From the NCBI GenBank assembly GCA_008508345.1, contig QNGE01000743.1:168897-232896 (forward strand): a stretch of 64,000 nt of DNA. The letters run 5' to 3'. The notes beneath the pieces were generated by a model that had not been told where the DNA came from, made no database searches, and was given only the letters and a program-made list of their open reading frames with translations. Within the stretch, counting starts at the first letter, position 1, and every line of letters begins with the position of its first letter. A program made the translations under genes and the position numbers. The DNA comes from Paragonimus westermani. Its lineage: Eukaryota; Platyhelminthes; Trematoda; Plagiorchiida; Troglotrematidae. Shown here in pieces: positions 9,243 through 23,519 of this stretch.

Positions 9243-12200
9243 AGACCACTGCTTGAATTGATCATCCTACAGACCTTTCTGATTGTCGAACCACCCGTTT
9301 GTTTCCACGGTGCTTACTGATTTACAGCGGACTGATTGCACTGCACCTGAACTACGTTGTTTTTGCAATAAACCTCTTCAGTGTTCTACTTTCCAGTGCT
9401 CTACTGTCTTTCTCTTTAAGTGGTAACCGCTAGAATTGTTTTAGTACAGTTTCATCACGAGTAGACGACCACATCGAAGAGAGGAAATCACTCAACCAGG
9501 TAAGTCTCATACACCTCATCATGGAAGTAGCACCTGTTTTGTCACGTAATCCCCGTTGAGGGATTGGACAAATTTGGTAAACATTACGGAAACACTGAAT
9601 ATGACCATTTCTCGCATTGGTATCTGGTACGAAAGAAAGTAAATCAATTTGAATTCTCTAATCGACTAAGTAAACAGTACGGTGGTCACTTGACTTACAA
9701 CCGGGTCGATTTGCATGTCAGAGAGAAGCCATTGATTATTGTGAAGTGAGCTAAAAGCTGCCAAAACATCGTCAGATATTCACAACCCTGTTAGTTTTCA
9801 TTAGCACAGCAGTGTATATGAATTTCTCATTGTTTCTACCGTGATGTTATTTGGCCGTTATTTTTTACCAGTAGTTTCCAAAGAAAAATTGTGAGCCAAA
9901 TGAACTCATATTTCAACGCCTCCTTCACGTTTAACCAGACTGTGCTAGCCGTTGTCCATTGAAGAGAAGCTCCAATCGCCAGATTTGCTCTGGTTAGATC
10001 AGGTAGGGATGAGAAACTTGAACACTGGAACGTTTATTTTTAAAAGGGCTTGACCAGAATCATCTATTTGTATGCGGAAGCTACTGTCAACCGTGGGTGG
10101 TGTTCAACTTACGCCAGTCAGCATTCCAGACCATTCATCGGAGAACTAGGGTAAGTACCACAGGTTATGCTGTAGTTTAGAGCATCATTCCGACTATCAC
10201 TCAAGTTGACAAGAGTGTGATGTCAACAATACGCTTGATTACGTGGTCGAAAGTGAGCCTCTGGAGCCTTTTGAGTGGTTTATTGCGCACCAAACAATCC
10301 AGCAAATGTTATCAGAATGAGGACACTCGGCATTACCAGGCTGTCATAATCAGGTAAGTTTGTCCACCGTAGGTGAACCTCGGTAATACCGGCGTCCAAC
10401 GGTTTCAGCTAATTGATCCCATTAGATGAGTTGGAGATCTAGAACGGGCAAACAAAATCTGATCTGACAAGATTTTTGATTTATGGTTTTGTAAAGCCCC
10501 TACTAAGCTGTTATGGCGAAGGAATTTATTACTGGTTTTTTCCTGATTTTTCATTTCTTACTGTCCAGTTCGTAGAGTGTTATCGTTTTGTTAAGTAGCG
10601 TGCGGTGGTTGAGCCAGGTGTTCTAAGGTGCCTACTCACGCAACAGCTCTGATTGATGTCATAGGTTTTGTTCTTTCAACTTTCCGCAGAACACTTACTA
10701 GGGGCCTTAAAGTACTTCATGCAGAACTGTGCAGCATCTACTCTCGTAACAACTGATCAACAATACTTTTGCAAGTCCAGCATACTCAAACCACTAACAA
10801 ACGGTGCTATCAACTGCAAAAATCACGAGAAGCGTTTAAGGAGGTTTTCCAAAGATGTTGTCAGAGACGTTCTTTTAAGAAAGAAGTCAATTGTAAATTT
10901 GCCTACTGCTAACGACATCCTCGTCCGAGTTGACAGCAACTCATTCCGTTATCATTCCCTTTTAACATTACCGCTTTAGCAGAAATTGTCAGTTCCCTAC
11001 GCTGTTTGTCCCGTAGTCTTTTGATAATTGGTTGAGTGAACACCGCTGAGCCATCGCACTGTGTGTCAAGCAAATCGGCGTAATGGTTGTTACTCAGCGA
11101 ACTGCATGCGCGCGAACATATGAATACACATACGAACTTATGCGCCTTAGGAATTGCATACTGCAGTAATGTGGGCAAGCAAATGATTTATTGTGCACGT
11201 TGGCTAGAAGAACAATGTTTTAATCTGTGCGCGTGTGAACTACCTATTTGGTGCATTCGCATTTCGTGCAAAACTCTGTCTAGTAAGATATTAAAAGATT
11301 ATCATAGCTTGTTGTTCTGTACACCGTTGGAGTGGCGCCTACCACAATGTCGTACCATTACCGAGGTCTGGCCTAATGGCTTTTATTGGACCATTTAATT
11401 CGCTCTGAAGTACACAATGAAGTCAAGAGAAATGTTAATCGGTGAATCAGTAAAGGGTACTAACAGATCAATAGCCCAAATCAAATATGGCATTATTGCT
11501 ACGCTATGGATCTATGTGTGTAAGTGGCCGAAAGGTTATATCTATCCTGGCCATAGACTGACTGGAGTGAGAGCCGTTCTGTGCAGTTTTGCCGAAAGAT
11601 GCATTTCTATCATGGTATCGTCAGGTGATGGGTCAATAACCTGAGTTTCTTTCATTCACTCTAATTGTTGTAGTTTTTGTCGATTGTCCCTCTTACGGTC
11701 GTACGGATTTGAAAGTGGACAATCGCGAGCAAATCTATCTGCTATTTTCAATTTATACACCGTGCATTATTAACAAGAATAATATGTATTTTAAGAATTT
11801 ATACTTTTGAACAGTTCCCAGTGAGTTCCTGTTTTCTTACGCTTAGTGTAAACTGTTTTTAGGACATCCAATAAAAAATAGTGAGTATTTTTTTGAAAAT
11901 TTAAAAACAAGTTTTTCAAACCTACAAACTATTGTTTGATTCCTCTGCTTACGTTACACAAGCTTGAATAAACTATACGCGAAAGCAACATACTGGTATA
12001 CTAAAAGACAGATTCAGAGCTTTTTTTTATAACGTCCAGTAAATCGGAGTGATTTCCACGGAAGACCACTTTTGAGGGTATTGGAGGAAGAGACCTTAGT
12101 TGAAATTTTGGAAGGAATATATGCATCTTCATGTATATAAAAAAATCTGACTGAATCATTCTAATAGCAAATGCATATCTGTGTACAGGGTACATCACAA

Positions 12201-14556
12201 TTAACTGATATCAGGCTCGTCGGAGAGCGATATTCAAAAATGTCCATCTGAATTGCTGACTATTTCCAAAAAACCACACACAGTTGAATCATAGTTGACG
12301 TTCAGCATTGGGACAGTTGAGTCACCAACAGAATAGTTGAACAGACTCCATTTGTGTGTACAACGGTTTCACTGAGTTCTATTTTATAGAAAACCACATG
12401 GTTTGTAGTTTACTTCCAACGAGTGCAACACAGATTGGTTAGTTTACAAGCGCGCTTATTATACCAGGACAAAACGGATAAATGCAGTTCATTCTGGGTT
12501 GCCTTATTTTTCAAACTGATAAGTTTGTTTAATTCAATCAACATTGTACTGAAGATCGGAGTGTGTGAAACAGGGAATTCGATTTAGATTAGCCCAAGTG
12601 ACAGTTATGTCCTTCGATTAGTCTCCCTACCCCATAAAACCGGTTACCGCTCTCACTCTTTCTCAAGTTGGGTTGACAGTAGCTTGGTTTGTCAACACAA
12701 TAACATACCTGTTTCGTTTCAAATCTCGTGAAACTACAATTTAAGGAAAACCTCACTTCGTGCACACTTTATCGAACATTTCACAATTGTCTTTTGCATG
12801 TGATTTTGTGATCACAATACAATGCATGACAAGAGTTGGATTAATTAAAATTGGATTTCACAACCAAATTACACTGCCATTAAGTCCTTGAAAATATGAT
12901 AAACCTAGTCAAAATTTACTGAAAAACGCCTGTGGAGAGTAGATTTATCAAAACACGGTGTACTTCTGACGACTTGATACTTTAGAACTATTCTTCGTAA
13001 TAAGCAAGTGTTTCTTATCCAGTTTGCATCGTCTACAGTGATTGAAATAGACGGCCCAAGCTGCCTAGGGAAAATGACCTCAAAATAACTTACAGATTCA
13101 ATATGACATGACGTCAACACAATCCTACTGGACAGTGCAAGCTGTCTTCGTCTATCTTAAAAGTCCTTGATGACCATGTGATGGATCCGAAAAACGCTTC
13201 CCGCTTGAAGTCATTCTAGGCTCTACAATTAGTCAACCCCCTGTGTTCAAAATCTGTTGACCTTGAGGTTCCGTGTGCAATAGTCATGAATGATGGCGAA
13301 TTGACGGGAACAGGAAGTAGACAGTTAGTTTACATCTTTCGGTGTAGGTTACGCTGTTGGTACACATCGCAGCTGACCAGAATGTAAAAACAATGATAGT
13401 TTCACCTTGTAACATTGTTCCTTTGAGTTCCTCACCTACATGCGTCATTGAAGAAGCTTGCTTTTAACTGTGGGACATGCTCTTTAAATCAATGATGATT
13501 AATCGAGTTATCTGTTATTACCCAATAAACGGAGTATAAGTTGATCAAAACATATCATAATCACCAATTAATTTAAGTGAAACCGGAGATTAATATTGGA
13601 TATAAACTTCGCTTGAATGTTATAACAGATGGCAACCACCAAAGACTCACTGGCGTGTTCAAGAGGCGAAAAACCCGTAGCCATATTGGCCCACAACAGT
13701 CTGTTAGACAGTTGGCTTTCTCGTAACTTTGACAACTTCGCTCTATCGGTTGTCTACAATTCATTGACAACTCAAATGATTTATTCGACCAGAACACTGC
13801 TAGATCACGTGGACCAAAGAGCTAGGGAGACGACAGTAACCCACAGTTTCTAGTGTACCAGCGTCCATTTTCACTTCCCTTCTCTTACGTTATCCCCCTA
13901 TCGTCTAGCTTGTCTGCCACCTAATCTGTGCAGGAATATGCATGTGTATCTGTGCATGGCTCAGTCGTATGTGATCAACATCGCTGAAATTACAGGGCTG
14001 TCTGTTTGAGTCTCAGATGAAAATGTTCAATTTGAGCAAACTGCCGCACAGAAATTCGACGCGATATACCTAAAGTTCTACATTGAAACTGACGTTGTGA
14101 ATTCAGACTGGCTAATCAGATAAAGAAATTCTCAGCTGAGAGAAGTCGGACGTATAGATTTACTTCCTTTTTTAACAACAGTGGAATGGATAGTTTGTTT
14201 CTCTGACAGAAGAACCTTGCATTTTTCCAACTTTAAGTGAGAGCATTTTTTGGCTGAATATTGCGTGTATGCATGGTGAACGGTAGAACTGTGTACGTTG
14301 AGTTTTTATTCAATCAGTACATGCTCGGGTTACAGTTATATAATGAGCCATGAAACCCAAACGACCATATACAGAATGACATTTTTTTGCGTAACTTAAA
14401 AATTTTGTTGAGTCCACTGCTGAAAACCAAAACTGGACAATAATTACAAATAATGAATGAATAGTTTTGTTTTCGGTCTTACCGATGCGTCACTCTTCAC
14501 TTATTCTCAAGAAATCGATACACGTTAGTACGGTGGCTCATCATGGTCAAACCCAC
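9243..14556. other. Non-coding stretch, no gene recognised
   Basis: Open frames here (for example plus-strand 10,668-10,979 and 11,087-11,398) are no longer than chance allows and match nothing I know. Three plus-strand GTAAGT donors (9,501, 10,152, 10,355) are not attached to convincing exons. If the spectrin-repeat gene continues, its next exons could lie here; one candidate is listed at 12.7 kb. Confidence 0.4.
12709..12733 (-). CDS. Very tentative 25-nt microexon
   Basis: A pyrimidine-rich acceptor (GGTTTTCCTTAAATTGTAG) and a good donor (AAACAG|GTATGT) lie 25 nt apart. The two starting bases would complete the codon left by the 14.56 kb candidate, then read SRDLKRN and leave in phase 2. 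Only splice signals and phase support it. Confidence 0.15.
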
Positions 14557-14595
14557 CTCTGATCAGTCGAGCAGGCGCCTTCAGTTTCCAAACGG
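14557..14595 (-). CDS. Possible microexon of the spectrin-repeat gene (39 nt)
   Basis: The acceptor is ATGTGCATGTAG and the donor ATCAGAG|GTGGGT. It begins with two bases that complete the codon left open at 14.96 kb and leaves in phase 1. The peptide would be A-VWKLKAPARLIR. The phase match and the strong donor favour it. The very short length and lack of independent evidence mean chance is possible. Confidence 0.3.
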
Positions 14596-14961
14596 CTACA
14601 TGCACATAACTACAACCATAACAGTACATTCACAGGCCATCCAGTGCCTGTGCTTCAGTGTGTTCGTTTTTTCGATCGATTGATTTCCCCAATGATAATG
14701 AGCTTAGAGAAGAGGGTCGTTATTTTTTTCGTGTAGTCTGTCTACCATAGCCTATTAGCTACATGAGGAAGCAGTGATCCACGTGAAATTAGTGATTGGG
14801 AAATGTAACTCGCATACATTTTCTGTCGAACAAACTACCACTGCGTACTTCAATAGTAGTTGAAAAATTTCACGAGTTTTCACTTATTCCAGTTTGTCCG
14901 AGTACACTCATAAACAAGCACTAATGAATCCCATAAGAGAAAACGATGAAATATCACCCAC

Positions 14962-15079
14962 CTTGCTTAGTGAACTCTGCATTTAAAACCTCTTCGCTGT
15001 CCCAAGTGGTCATGCGATCCTTTTCAATGCTAATACGATCAAGTTGGGGTTTTCTTGCCTCCAATTCCGTCAGGAATTG
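14962..15079 (-). CDS. Spectrin-repeat protein, exon at 15.0 kb (39 codons + 1 nt)
   Basis: The acceptor is CCCTGTTTCTACCAG and the donor AAGCAAG|GTGGGT. The frame reads QFLTELEARKPQLDRISIEK, then DRMTTWDSEEVLNAEFTKQ. The pattern FLxELEARKPQLDR is a strong match to helix B of spectrin/dystrophin/nesprin repeats, so this is a confident exon despite its length. It shows the gene extends at least to 15 kb. It leaves in phase 1, so more exons must follow at lower coordinates. Confidence 0.82.
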
Positions 15080-16044
15080 CTGGTAGAAACAGGGAAAGGG
15101 GAAAACAAAACCTCATGCATATTGACCACTTTCTCGGCAAACAACAGATGCAATTGGTTTTCAATCAAGTGAATATCAGACAAATCGATAAAAACTAATG
15201 TCTACAAGCAGGTAAACAAGCAAACCTTTTAGTGATGTGAAAAAACAGTCGTATTTTTTCCTAGAGCGTCTTAATTCATCATATCTGTTATACCAGTTTG
15301 ATGTGAAACATCACCCTCGCTGATGTTAAGATGCCCAAACTACAAGGCATCACCGCAAATTACCAAATGATTATCAGTACTAGTCGCAAAATATGTGATG
15401 GTGCATATTGTATTGAAACTAAGGTGAATAACGAATGAAGAGTACCACAGAGAAAGTTAATGCTATATTTTGGACCGATCTTGTTGGGGAGTTAGCCTTG
15501 TTAGTCGTTTGGTGGGTGACATTTGCATGGTTAACTGTCGCAACTGAAGCTCAAATTGTCTAACATGACGTTCTTGATCAAGCGGCGAGGGTAACCGGAG
15601 TGATGCATTACTGCGGTTGGATGATATTCAGGTGAATTATACGTTATTTTTGTTGTTGGTAAAGATTCGATGATTGTATCCACTGCTGAAGCAAAAAGCT
15701 ATCCAAAGTCGGTTTTGGAACAATCACAGGTACAACCAGGATAAAACTCTGGAAACGATTAACTGAGATATACATTAGTAGACACTCGTTTGTGGGTTTG
15801 TCATCTTTCAAAAGTCACACTAGTTGGGGAGAATGACAATCATCAATCTATGAACTCACTGATTTAGTCAACTGTGTACTGATAGAAATGCACGATTTTG
15901 AAATTCCCGTTTCAGGCTAACATTCATTGTGGTCTTCTCCGGGTGGTGACGTTTGTACGTAAGGTTTTCTTTGACTTTGGCTATTATGACAAGTCACTCC
16001 GAAAACTGATATCGCCAGTCACGTGACTCGACATAGAAAATGAT

Positions 16045-16425
16045 CGCCTTGCAGGTTTAATGAGTTCAGTGATCTCGACCTGTCTCAGAAGTCCTAATCG
16101 CGCGGTTATCGATTGGAGTTAACAGGACAGTTAATGTGTCTCCTCTCGAGACGATCGGGCAACATGATCATGGCTCACAAGCGAGAGTGGTTGAGCGGTC
16201 AGATTTGATAATTCGGTCGTGCCTAATGTGAGATCAATGGCGTAGTGGTCAATACGGCCGTGGCAAGGATATGCACTACTGACGAGCTCTAATGAGAGCG
16301 AAACTCGATTCTATTGGTTCTTTTCGAAAGAGGCTGGCTGGAAGGTCTGTCTGGATGCGGAGACTGTGATCAAATGTGAGTGATGTTCAACTTGAAGATA
16401 AACCAAATCTCCGACTACTCATCGG
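16045..16425 (+). mobile_element. tRNA-derived SINE with B-box deletion
   Basis: Has the full 5' head (CGCCTTGCAGGTTTAATGAG), the CTCTCGAGACGATCGGGCAA block, an A-box region (GGCGTAGTGGTCAATACGG) and a long 3' part to CCGACTACTCATCGG. About 35 bp around the B box are missing between CGG and CCGTGGCAAGG, so this copy lacks one Pol III element. Confidence 0.85.
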
Positions 16426-19400
16426 TACCCCTAAGAAGTGTGCTGGTAGGATCTATGAACATGAGAGTTAGAACAAACTACTGGAATCGCGTTAAGTGAC
16501 GTGTGCCAGGATGAAACAATGGTCAGAAGACGAAGTGTTTTCAATAACGACTACAGACGATAAAAGTCTCTAAGATTTTCCGTTGAGACTGCGTTTTATT
16601 CAAACACGAATACATCTTTGCAGCCAGTTTCATATGCCTTTTACTTAATCGCGTTTGGAAATTTTTTTAGGATGCTGTGTGGTTGGTGAAAAATTCTCTT
16701 CGTTGTAAACGAAACCAAACTTCACCTCGCAACCCAAAAAAGAAAGCGTTTCAAGCATACGCACTTATCAAGGTATTTTGGTTACAATGATTTCTTTTAC
16801 ATGTATGGTTACCTCAAGGTTAGTTGAATTCCGCAACCTGTATTCCTAAAGAGACCAGTTTAGAGTTCTGATTCTTAAGGAAAAACAACGACCTGTACCG
16901 TTGGTCCAGACTAACACATTAAAAACCGTGGACTTTTAGTAGTTCCCTTGGAAGACGTTATTAGTTTTTATCTGCAATCCACCTCTGCCATGCGTTGAGT
17001 AACCCAGTGAGTGGCCCCTAGACACAGGCTTGGTTTAATTGACTTCAAACACCGAGCCTTCCAGCAAGACACTAAATGGCGAACTTTCAGTTCAGACGAA
17101 CTGCCATCTTTCACAGTTACGCCAACTAATGAGCCTCACACTCATTCTAGGGTTGCTTTTCTACGGATTTCAGTTAAACGTTTTGTGTACATCGGTACCA
17201 ATCCCACTTTAGTCAAACGATACCGAAGAAACAGGAAATTCGCACAACAAGTACATCATCAGATTTGAGCTAAGAGAATTGGCTGCCGCTTTGAGGCTAT
17301 CCGGCAGGTCCGACCAAGTTGGCTATCCTACCCTAACATTATATTCAATCTCGGACGTATCATCCGCAGTCCAAACGCCGAGCTGTAATCTTCGTTAACA
17401 AGCTCCATGGGATGTTGCTCCGAACTTGTGGGAAGAGGACCACATGCGAAATGCCACGGAGTCTACCGCACAAATCCCAACACTGCATCTCTCGATGGCC
17501 ACACCTCAACTAAACCTTCGCAGTGTCTATCATTCTTCCACCACGAGAAATGAACCATCACAGCAAGATGGCTTATCTGAAGTCGTATAATGGTTTTGCT
17601 ACTGGGGCATCTGTTTACGCGTTAGACCCTTGTCAGTGTCAAAACAACTGGACGGATGCAGCCATGAGTGTTCGTCATGGGGAGGTGCTTTTATGACCTC
17701 TTAGTCAGTAGCAACGCATGAAAACGTCATCGCAACCAAACGCAGCATCACGGAAAGAGTCAGGTTGGATACCCTGTTGGCCACACTCGCCATTCCGGAT
17801 GCTAACAAGCCCAAACTTCCATCGTCTGATGCCGAGACTACCATCACTCTTCTGCCTAGGACTTCGATCGACCACAAAAGACGCTTGATAGGCGCTGTTC
17901 AGCTGAACTCTTGGGCCAGGTGCTGTGGAGATATGCCACTTGAAGCAGGAAGTGGTATGAAATGTCTATTTTCCTAAAATGGTCCATTGTTCGAAAGCTA
18001 TTAGAAAAATATTTTGGGTTTGAATTTCACCTCTTTGCACTATAATGTGCTGAAACTCAGTTTTGGCATATGTTTATACCTCGTTTTCTTATCGGTCAAA
18101 TTAAGGTGAGATTCTCAAATACTCTTCAATATCTGTAGAGGCACAGTCATTTTGCCTATAGTTTGGGAGTAATTGTATTCCCGGCCAAAGGCCGACGTCT
18201 TCGGGTTTCTTCTGAGGTATCGAGTATCACCACGTTCCATACTACTTGCTTACCGTTTTCATGTCGTATATTTGTACGCTACCCAATTTTAGTTTACGTT
18301 GACCATGCTGACCATAACAATGTAATACACTTCCCCCTAAGAATTTGATCATTCCTGAAGAATTATTTTGAGTTGATGAGCACATTTTCTTTGTGCTCAG
18401 AGTTAAAACTTAGTGTGTAGTCTTTAAACACAGTGAGTCTCTCATTATCACCACAATGTTCAGCGCTGAGCCATACCTGTGGAAAAAGGTGACAGAGTAA
18501 TGATAATTAAAAGCCGGGAAGAGGGAAAGTGGGGAGAGAACAATGAAACGATGTAGTAGAGAGAATTAAAAACACTGGGAACACATGTTTGTCACTGCTG
18601 ATGACAGATTGTTATGCCACAGAGTGTTTCCAACCGACGATGTGGATAGTTGCGAATGTCCGAATCATGTAGACTACATCTGCCGACTTTACTCAGCTAG
18701 ACGGTCAGTGACCTCATAGCCCGTACACAGTAGCACCGTACTCACAATCAGTCTATCCATGAAGCACAACAGTGAATCGAGTAGGCAGTTGTAGTTTGAT
18801 TGCAATGAAAATCGTGTGTCCTACTACTCGGAAATAACGGTCAATCGAATACCTCTGTTGTAAACCGAAGTTAACTCCGATCTGTCTGCCGTATGGTGCA
18901 ATAAATATTTGCGAGCATATCGGTTCGCACAATACGTAGGACTTTTGCCTGTCATTTGTTTGATACTTGTGATCACGTTTGTTTGTTGGCATGTTTGTCG
19001 GTTCATACACAAACGATTCTGGCATACTCTCAAGCCTGATGGCTGAATCCTTACACCCTATCTCTCTATATACTCTTGACTAACAGGGGCATCTAACATT
19101 TCAGAATAACAATTATAAGCTTCGGATAATATGTTTCCGTTCTTCGGTTCATTCGTATTTACACTTCTCGTTTGATTCTTGTGTGCACTTGGGAATTGTC
19201 GACCTGATGCATATAATCAATCAAAGTGATGTGCCAGACGTAACCGACAAATGCTACCAGGAGTAATGATTAGAATTAAGTATAAAACTGTGCAGGAAAT
19301 AACAATTTACACTTAATAAACAAAATATACCTGTGAAAGATTACAATGATGAATGGGTTTGCCAGTTTTAGTGGACTGGTGTACTAGATCGATAAGTCTC

Positions 19401-22011
19401 AGGTGTATGCAACAGGCACCAAAATGATTTCTCTAATCAACTTAATGACAGTTACAATCAAGATGCATTACACCAAAATCTGAACGGTAACAAAAATATA
19501 GTATCACAACCTCAACACGATGGATGAGCACAGTTAATCTGTACCACTTCTTTGACATGAGGCTGAAAGCTACTCAGAAACAACATGGATCCTTACAGTC
19601 AGTAATCTGAAACTCTCTCTTTGGTCTTTTCCCATCTACTTTCTTAATAGCAACCAGTTATTTGTTTAAGTCGGTCACTTTGAAATGCACTACATTAAAC
19701 TAACCAGTGAGTCATCGGCATTACCGTTACCGTCAGATTCTATCATGCGACATGTGAACGAAACGCAACCCGTTTTTCAGGCTGAAAATGGTCTCCTCAT
19801 ACTATCTCCTTCAATCAACTGACAAAGTCGTTTTTTTGTCAGAACAGCTTCTGCGCACAATTGTACGCATAATTCGTGTATGCGAGGCTTACAATAATTC
19901 ATGTAGTATTTCCGTAGTATAAATGATCTGTGGCCGCGATGGTGCTATTTTCCCGGATTATCTGTTTTAATCCTTGCAAGTTCTACCAGACCTATGTACA
20001 CATACGGTCAAAAAGTACCTCTTCAAGCAAAAAGTTCAACCAGGAGAGAGATAGAAAGAAAAACTGCCCGATCGATCGCCACGGTTACCCTCAAGGTTTG
20101 TGAAGACCGGTAAGGTCAGCCCATCGTGTACGAATGAAGTGATTCATCCCATACAACATCAGACTATCAAATCACACTCTGTATCGTAAAAACTGGCGGC
20201 TTTTTCTCTGCATGCGGGCTCTCCCGTAACAATGACGCAATTTAAATTTCGAATCAACTTCCACATAACATCTCATCTCATGGCTCAATTCTTGTTACAT
20301 AGTGCCCGTCTGTCAGAAGGGGTATACAGACGGATTCAACCCCATGTACTTGTACGTATAAGGATGTCAAGCAGTGTGAAGAGAAACAAGTGGTTTTCAA
20401 TTCATAGTCCCTAGAAGGAGTTTGTTCACCTTGTTAGTGTTTATTTTAAACCAAAGTCTACAAGAAGTCTAAAACTGCCAAATTCCTCGAAACATGCTAA
20501 TTAAAAAACCTCAGTTCTTTTAGTAACATTCCACACATGTGTTAGCTGACTTCGTCCGCTTTTTGGATGCTCGCAAGTCAATTAGATTCGGTCGTATAGG
20601 TCAAGTAACAGAGCAGTTGCGAGGCTGCAACACATGGACTGGTTACACGCTACAAAATATGATCGTTCGTCGAATAAGCTCTTTTGTGCGCAATCGGTAT
20701 GCTAACAACGACAGCTTAAGTGAGCACACAAGGCAGTCTTAACAACCGATGATCTACACCGATTTATTGTGTTTTTAGTTTGGCTTGTGACTTGAGGAAT
20801 GGGAAGATTTTGCCTCACTAATGTGTGCGCACACATACTGTGTACCCTGAGATCCAAAGACCGCTGTCAGATTTTCATTGGGTACTTTGGTTGTTACCAT
20901 CGTAATATCAACACCGTTTCTAATTCAATATGTTTAAAATTCAATTTTTAGACATCCTGGCTACTTGACGGAACATCCGCTGGCGTATTTATGTGTCAAT
21001 TCACTATGTCTGACGAATTCCAGTGATCAGTTGGTGCTTGAATCTATAGGTGAATTCACTCACCTCAATTTGCCGTACTCCGATTATGAAAATTGACAAC
21101 AGGGATCAGAGTGCGTCTACGGTCCTGTTTACTTCTAGAGACATAAACCGTATTTTATTTGATTGCAAGACACGGTGATACATCTGCGACGACCGATTAC
21201 TAGGAAGCATAGAACTGGTAGACTCAGTGAAATTTGCCTCTGATGTAAGTCTTGCTCTAGGCCAACTCCGTTGACTGTTTGCTAATGCACGTTTGGAGCA
21301 TGAGACGTGAAGCTAATCAGCAACTGTTACTGACAAAACAGTTTTAATTTTCATTTGACTTAAACACAAGCAAGGTTTTATTTCAGAAGCTGGCAATGTA
21401 TTTTTTTACACGGATTACCTCACCATACAATAAGTTATTGATCCATTTATACTCTATACAACGGCAGTGCTGATATTCCTGTTTTCAGATGTTACTTATT
21501 CCGTTTTGTTCTCTCCAGCCGCAACAAAAGAATGCAGGAAGTAACCTGTGTGTGACGAGATTATTTTCATCCGGTTAACATGTTTATCAACTTTTGGCAA
21601 TGAACTAAACAAATTCAACAACGTAGTGACAGCGGAATTAAAATCATTTGCACAAAATGAGGTTCATTTCTAAAGCTAGATGATCAACAACTGTAATTAA
21701 AGGATTGCTTGGAATTCGTTTGGTTAACACAGTCATTCAGTGTTTGTATGGAAAGCTTTACACTGATCGGACAATTTTTGAAACAGCTTAAAGACAATCA
21801 TTTTTATACAATGCTGTCCAAGAAGAAACGCTGGACTTCAGGAAATTTTTCCATGAATGAATGTTTTGCAGTAAGTATCCCTAATGAGGAAATGAACCTC
21901 TCAATACCGTACAGAAAACACTTGTGGAGCTGGATATCGGCTTAGTCCACCCCCGGTAGTGTTTCACGAAACCCAGTTTGACTACCTACTGGTCTCAGAG
22001 TTGATGACCTG

Positions 22012-22025
22012 TATATATATATATG
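22012..22025 (+). repeat. (TA)n short microsatellite
   Basis: TATATATATATATG run. Confidence 0.8.
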
Positions 22026-23435
22026 TAAATGTGCTGACAAACAACCTTTACGCACCTGTGTGGTTGGCTAAAGCACAAGCTACACACTACGAGGAAGCTG
22101 AGGTTTATTCAATAACAGCTTTGTTCTCCAAACTACTCCAACTTGTGTCATAAAAATGTTCCCCGAGACAGGTGACTTGTGTATAACCTCAAGCAATGGG
22201 TATCGTAGAGATTTCCTTTCAGATTCTGCACACGGAAGTTGTTGCTTCAAGAGTGACAATCGAATTACAAATGAAAGACCATTTTCTCGGACAACGGGAG
22301 AAAGCGAACTGCGCTTAACCAAGTCTTTTGAGCTTCTTGCAACAACAACTGAATAATGTTCCCTAAAATAAGAGCTTCAATCTCATACTACTGTGCTCAA
22401 AATGACCCTGTACCCAGATAAAATAAGCATCCTATTAGTTGCGAATGCAAGGAACAGAACAATCGTTATTTCGTTCTTTTCTAGGTCTAAGCAGATTGAT
22501 ATTAGTCAAACCAGGAGGTACCTGAACTGTGTTATGACACCGAATACGGATTTGTTTTTCATCTAACGTTTAATCAAGATGGCCCATAGACCGTATTGTG
22601 ATTGATCATGACTTATAATCTCTTGCCATTTTTTAGTGGTCACGTGCCTCCTTTGGTTTCACGTCGTTTAGAGGTATGTGAAGTGGACCACACGCGGAAC
22701 AGTGCAAGCAGCCTGTGGTATCATGCTCAGGCCTCCCTTGGGTTCGATTACTGTAACAGGCTGATTAGCAAGCAGATGACGCCCACCCATGATGATAACG
22801 CAATAGCCTGGACGCACTGTAATCTAGGATCACTTGATGGAGCCCCTTTCTGTAGAGGACCTGTAGCAACTTCAGATACTAAGAGTAATCTTGCTGAGAT
22901 ACCGTAATTGATCATGAGAACATGGGAATTTTACAATATCCGCAGGGTACTGCTTGTTTCAACTATATACAACATTGGTGAGTAGTAATTTGTACGAATG
23001 TTAATGTTGACAAAAATCTCCATGACTAGCATGAAATGGAGACATGCTCACCATTCACCTTGTGCGTGGAAAACCTTTGATGGGTGTCCGAAACCGAATT
23101 AACCATCCAATCAAATACTGACCGAAAATAACTAAGATATATTCACAATGGGTGTGAATGACTGTTCTGCTTCATCCCTATGAGTTCATGTGTAGAATGT
23201 ATTAGTTTCCCCAATCGGTTACCGCTAGTAACAGCAGCCTTTCACACACAACACTCTATCTTGTTTACTGTAACACACCCACATTTTATGGGATGAAATG
23301 TCTCACCTTCTAAAAATAATTACCTCTAACAAGGAGACTCATTAGTTTTTCCAGTAGGTATTTCTTGTTCGATTGAGCATGATGTGTGATTATCGAATGA
23401 AATGTCAATAGACCACTTGGTTTTTGGAAGCTTAC

Positions 23436-23519
23436 TTGTATTTTAAGTTGTAAAGCAGCCGGATGGTAGAGTTGTGAGATATCTGTTCGTGATCCCTCGC
23501 TGGTGGCCAATTTGACATG
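23436..23519 (-). CDS. Tentative exon of the spectrin-repeat gene (28 aa)
   Basis: The acceptor is CCATCCTTTTTTGAAG and the donor AAATACAA|GTAAGC. It is 28 codons, phase 0 to 0, so it fits between the 26.9 kb and 15.0 kb exons. Its end (PAALQLKIQ) would lead naturally into QFLTELEARK of the next exon, as in the A-B loop and helix B of a spectrin repeat. The frame stays open downstream to a second possible donor at 23,323 (RG-type GTAATT), which would add a helical tail (KKYLLEKLMSLLVR) but leave phase 1. The exon may be alternative or absent. Confidence 0.45.

Noticed and set aside
21055..21110. Strong minus-strand donor GAG|GTGAGTGAATTC
   Set aside because: All three upstream frames hit a stop before any usable acceptor.
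21709..21870. Plus-strand frame ending in a strong donor (TTGCA|GTAAGTAT)
   Set aside because: No acceptor-defined start, no partner exon and no homology recognised; one good donor word is expected by chance.
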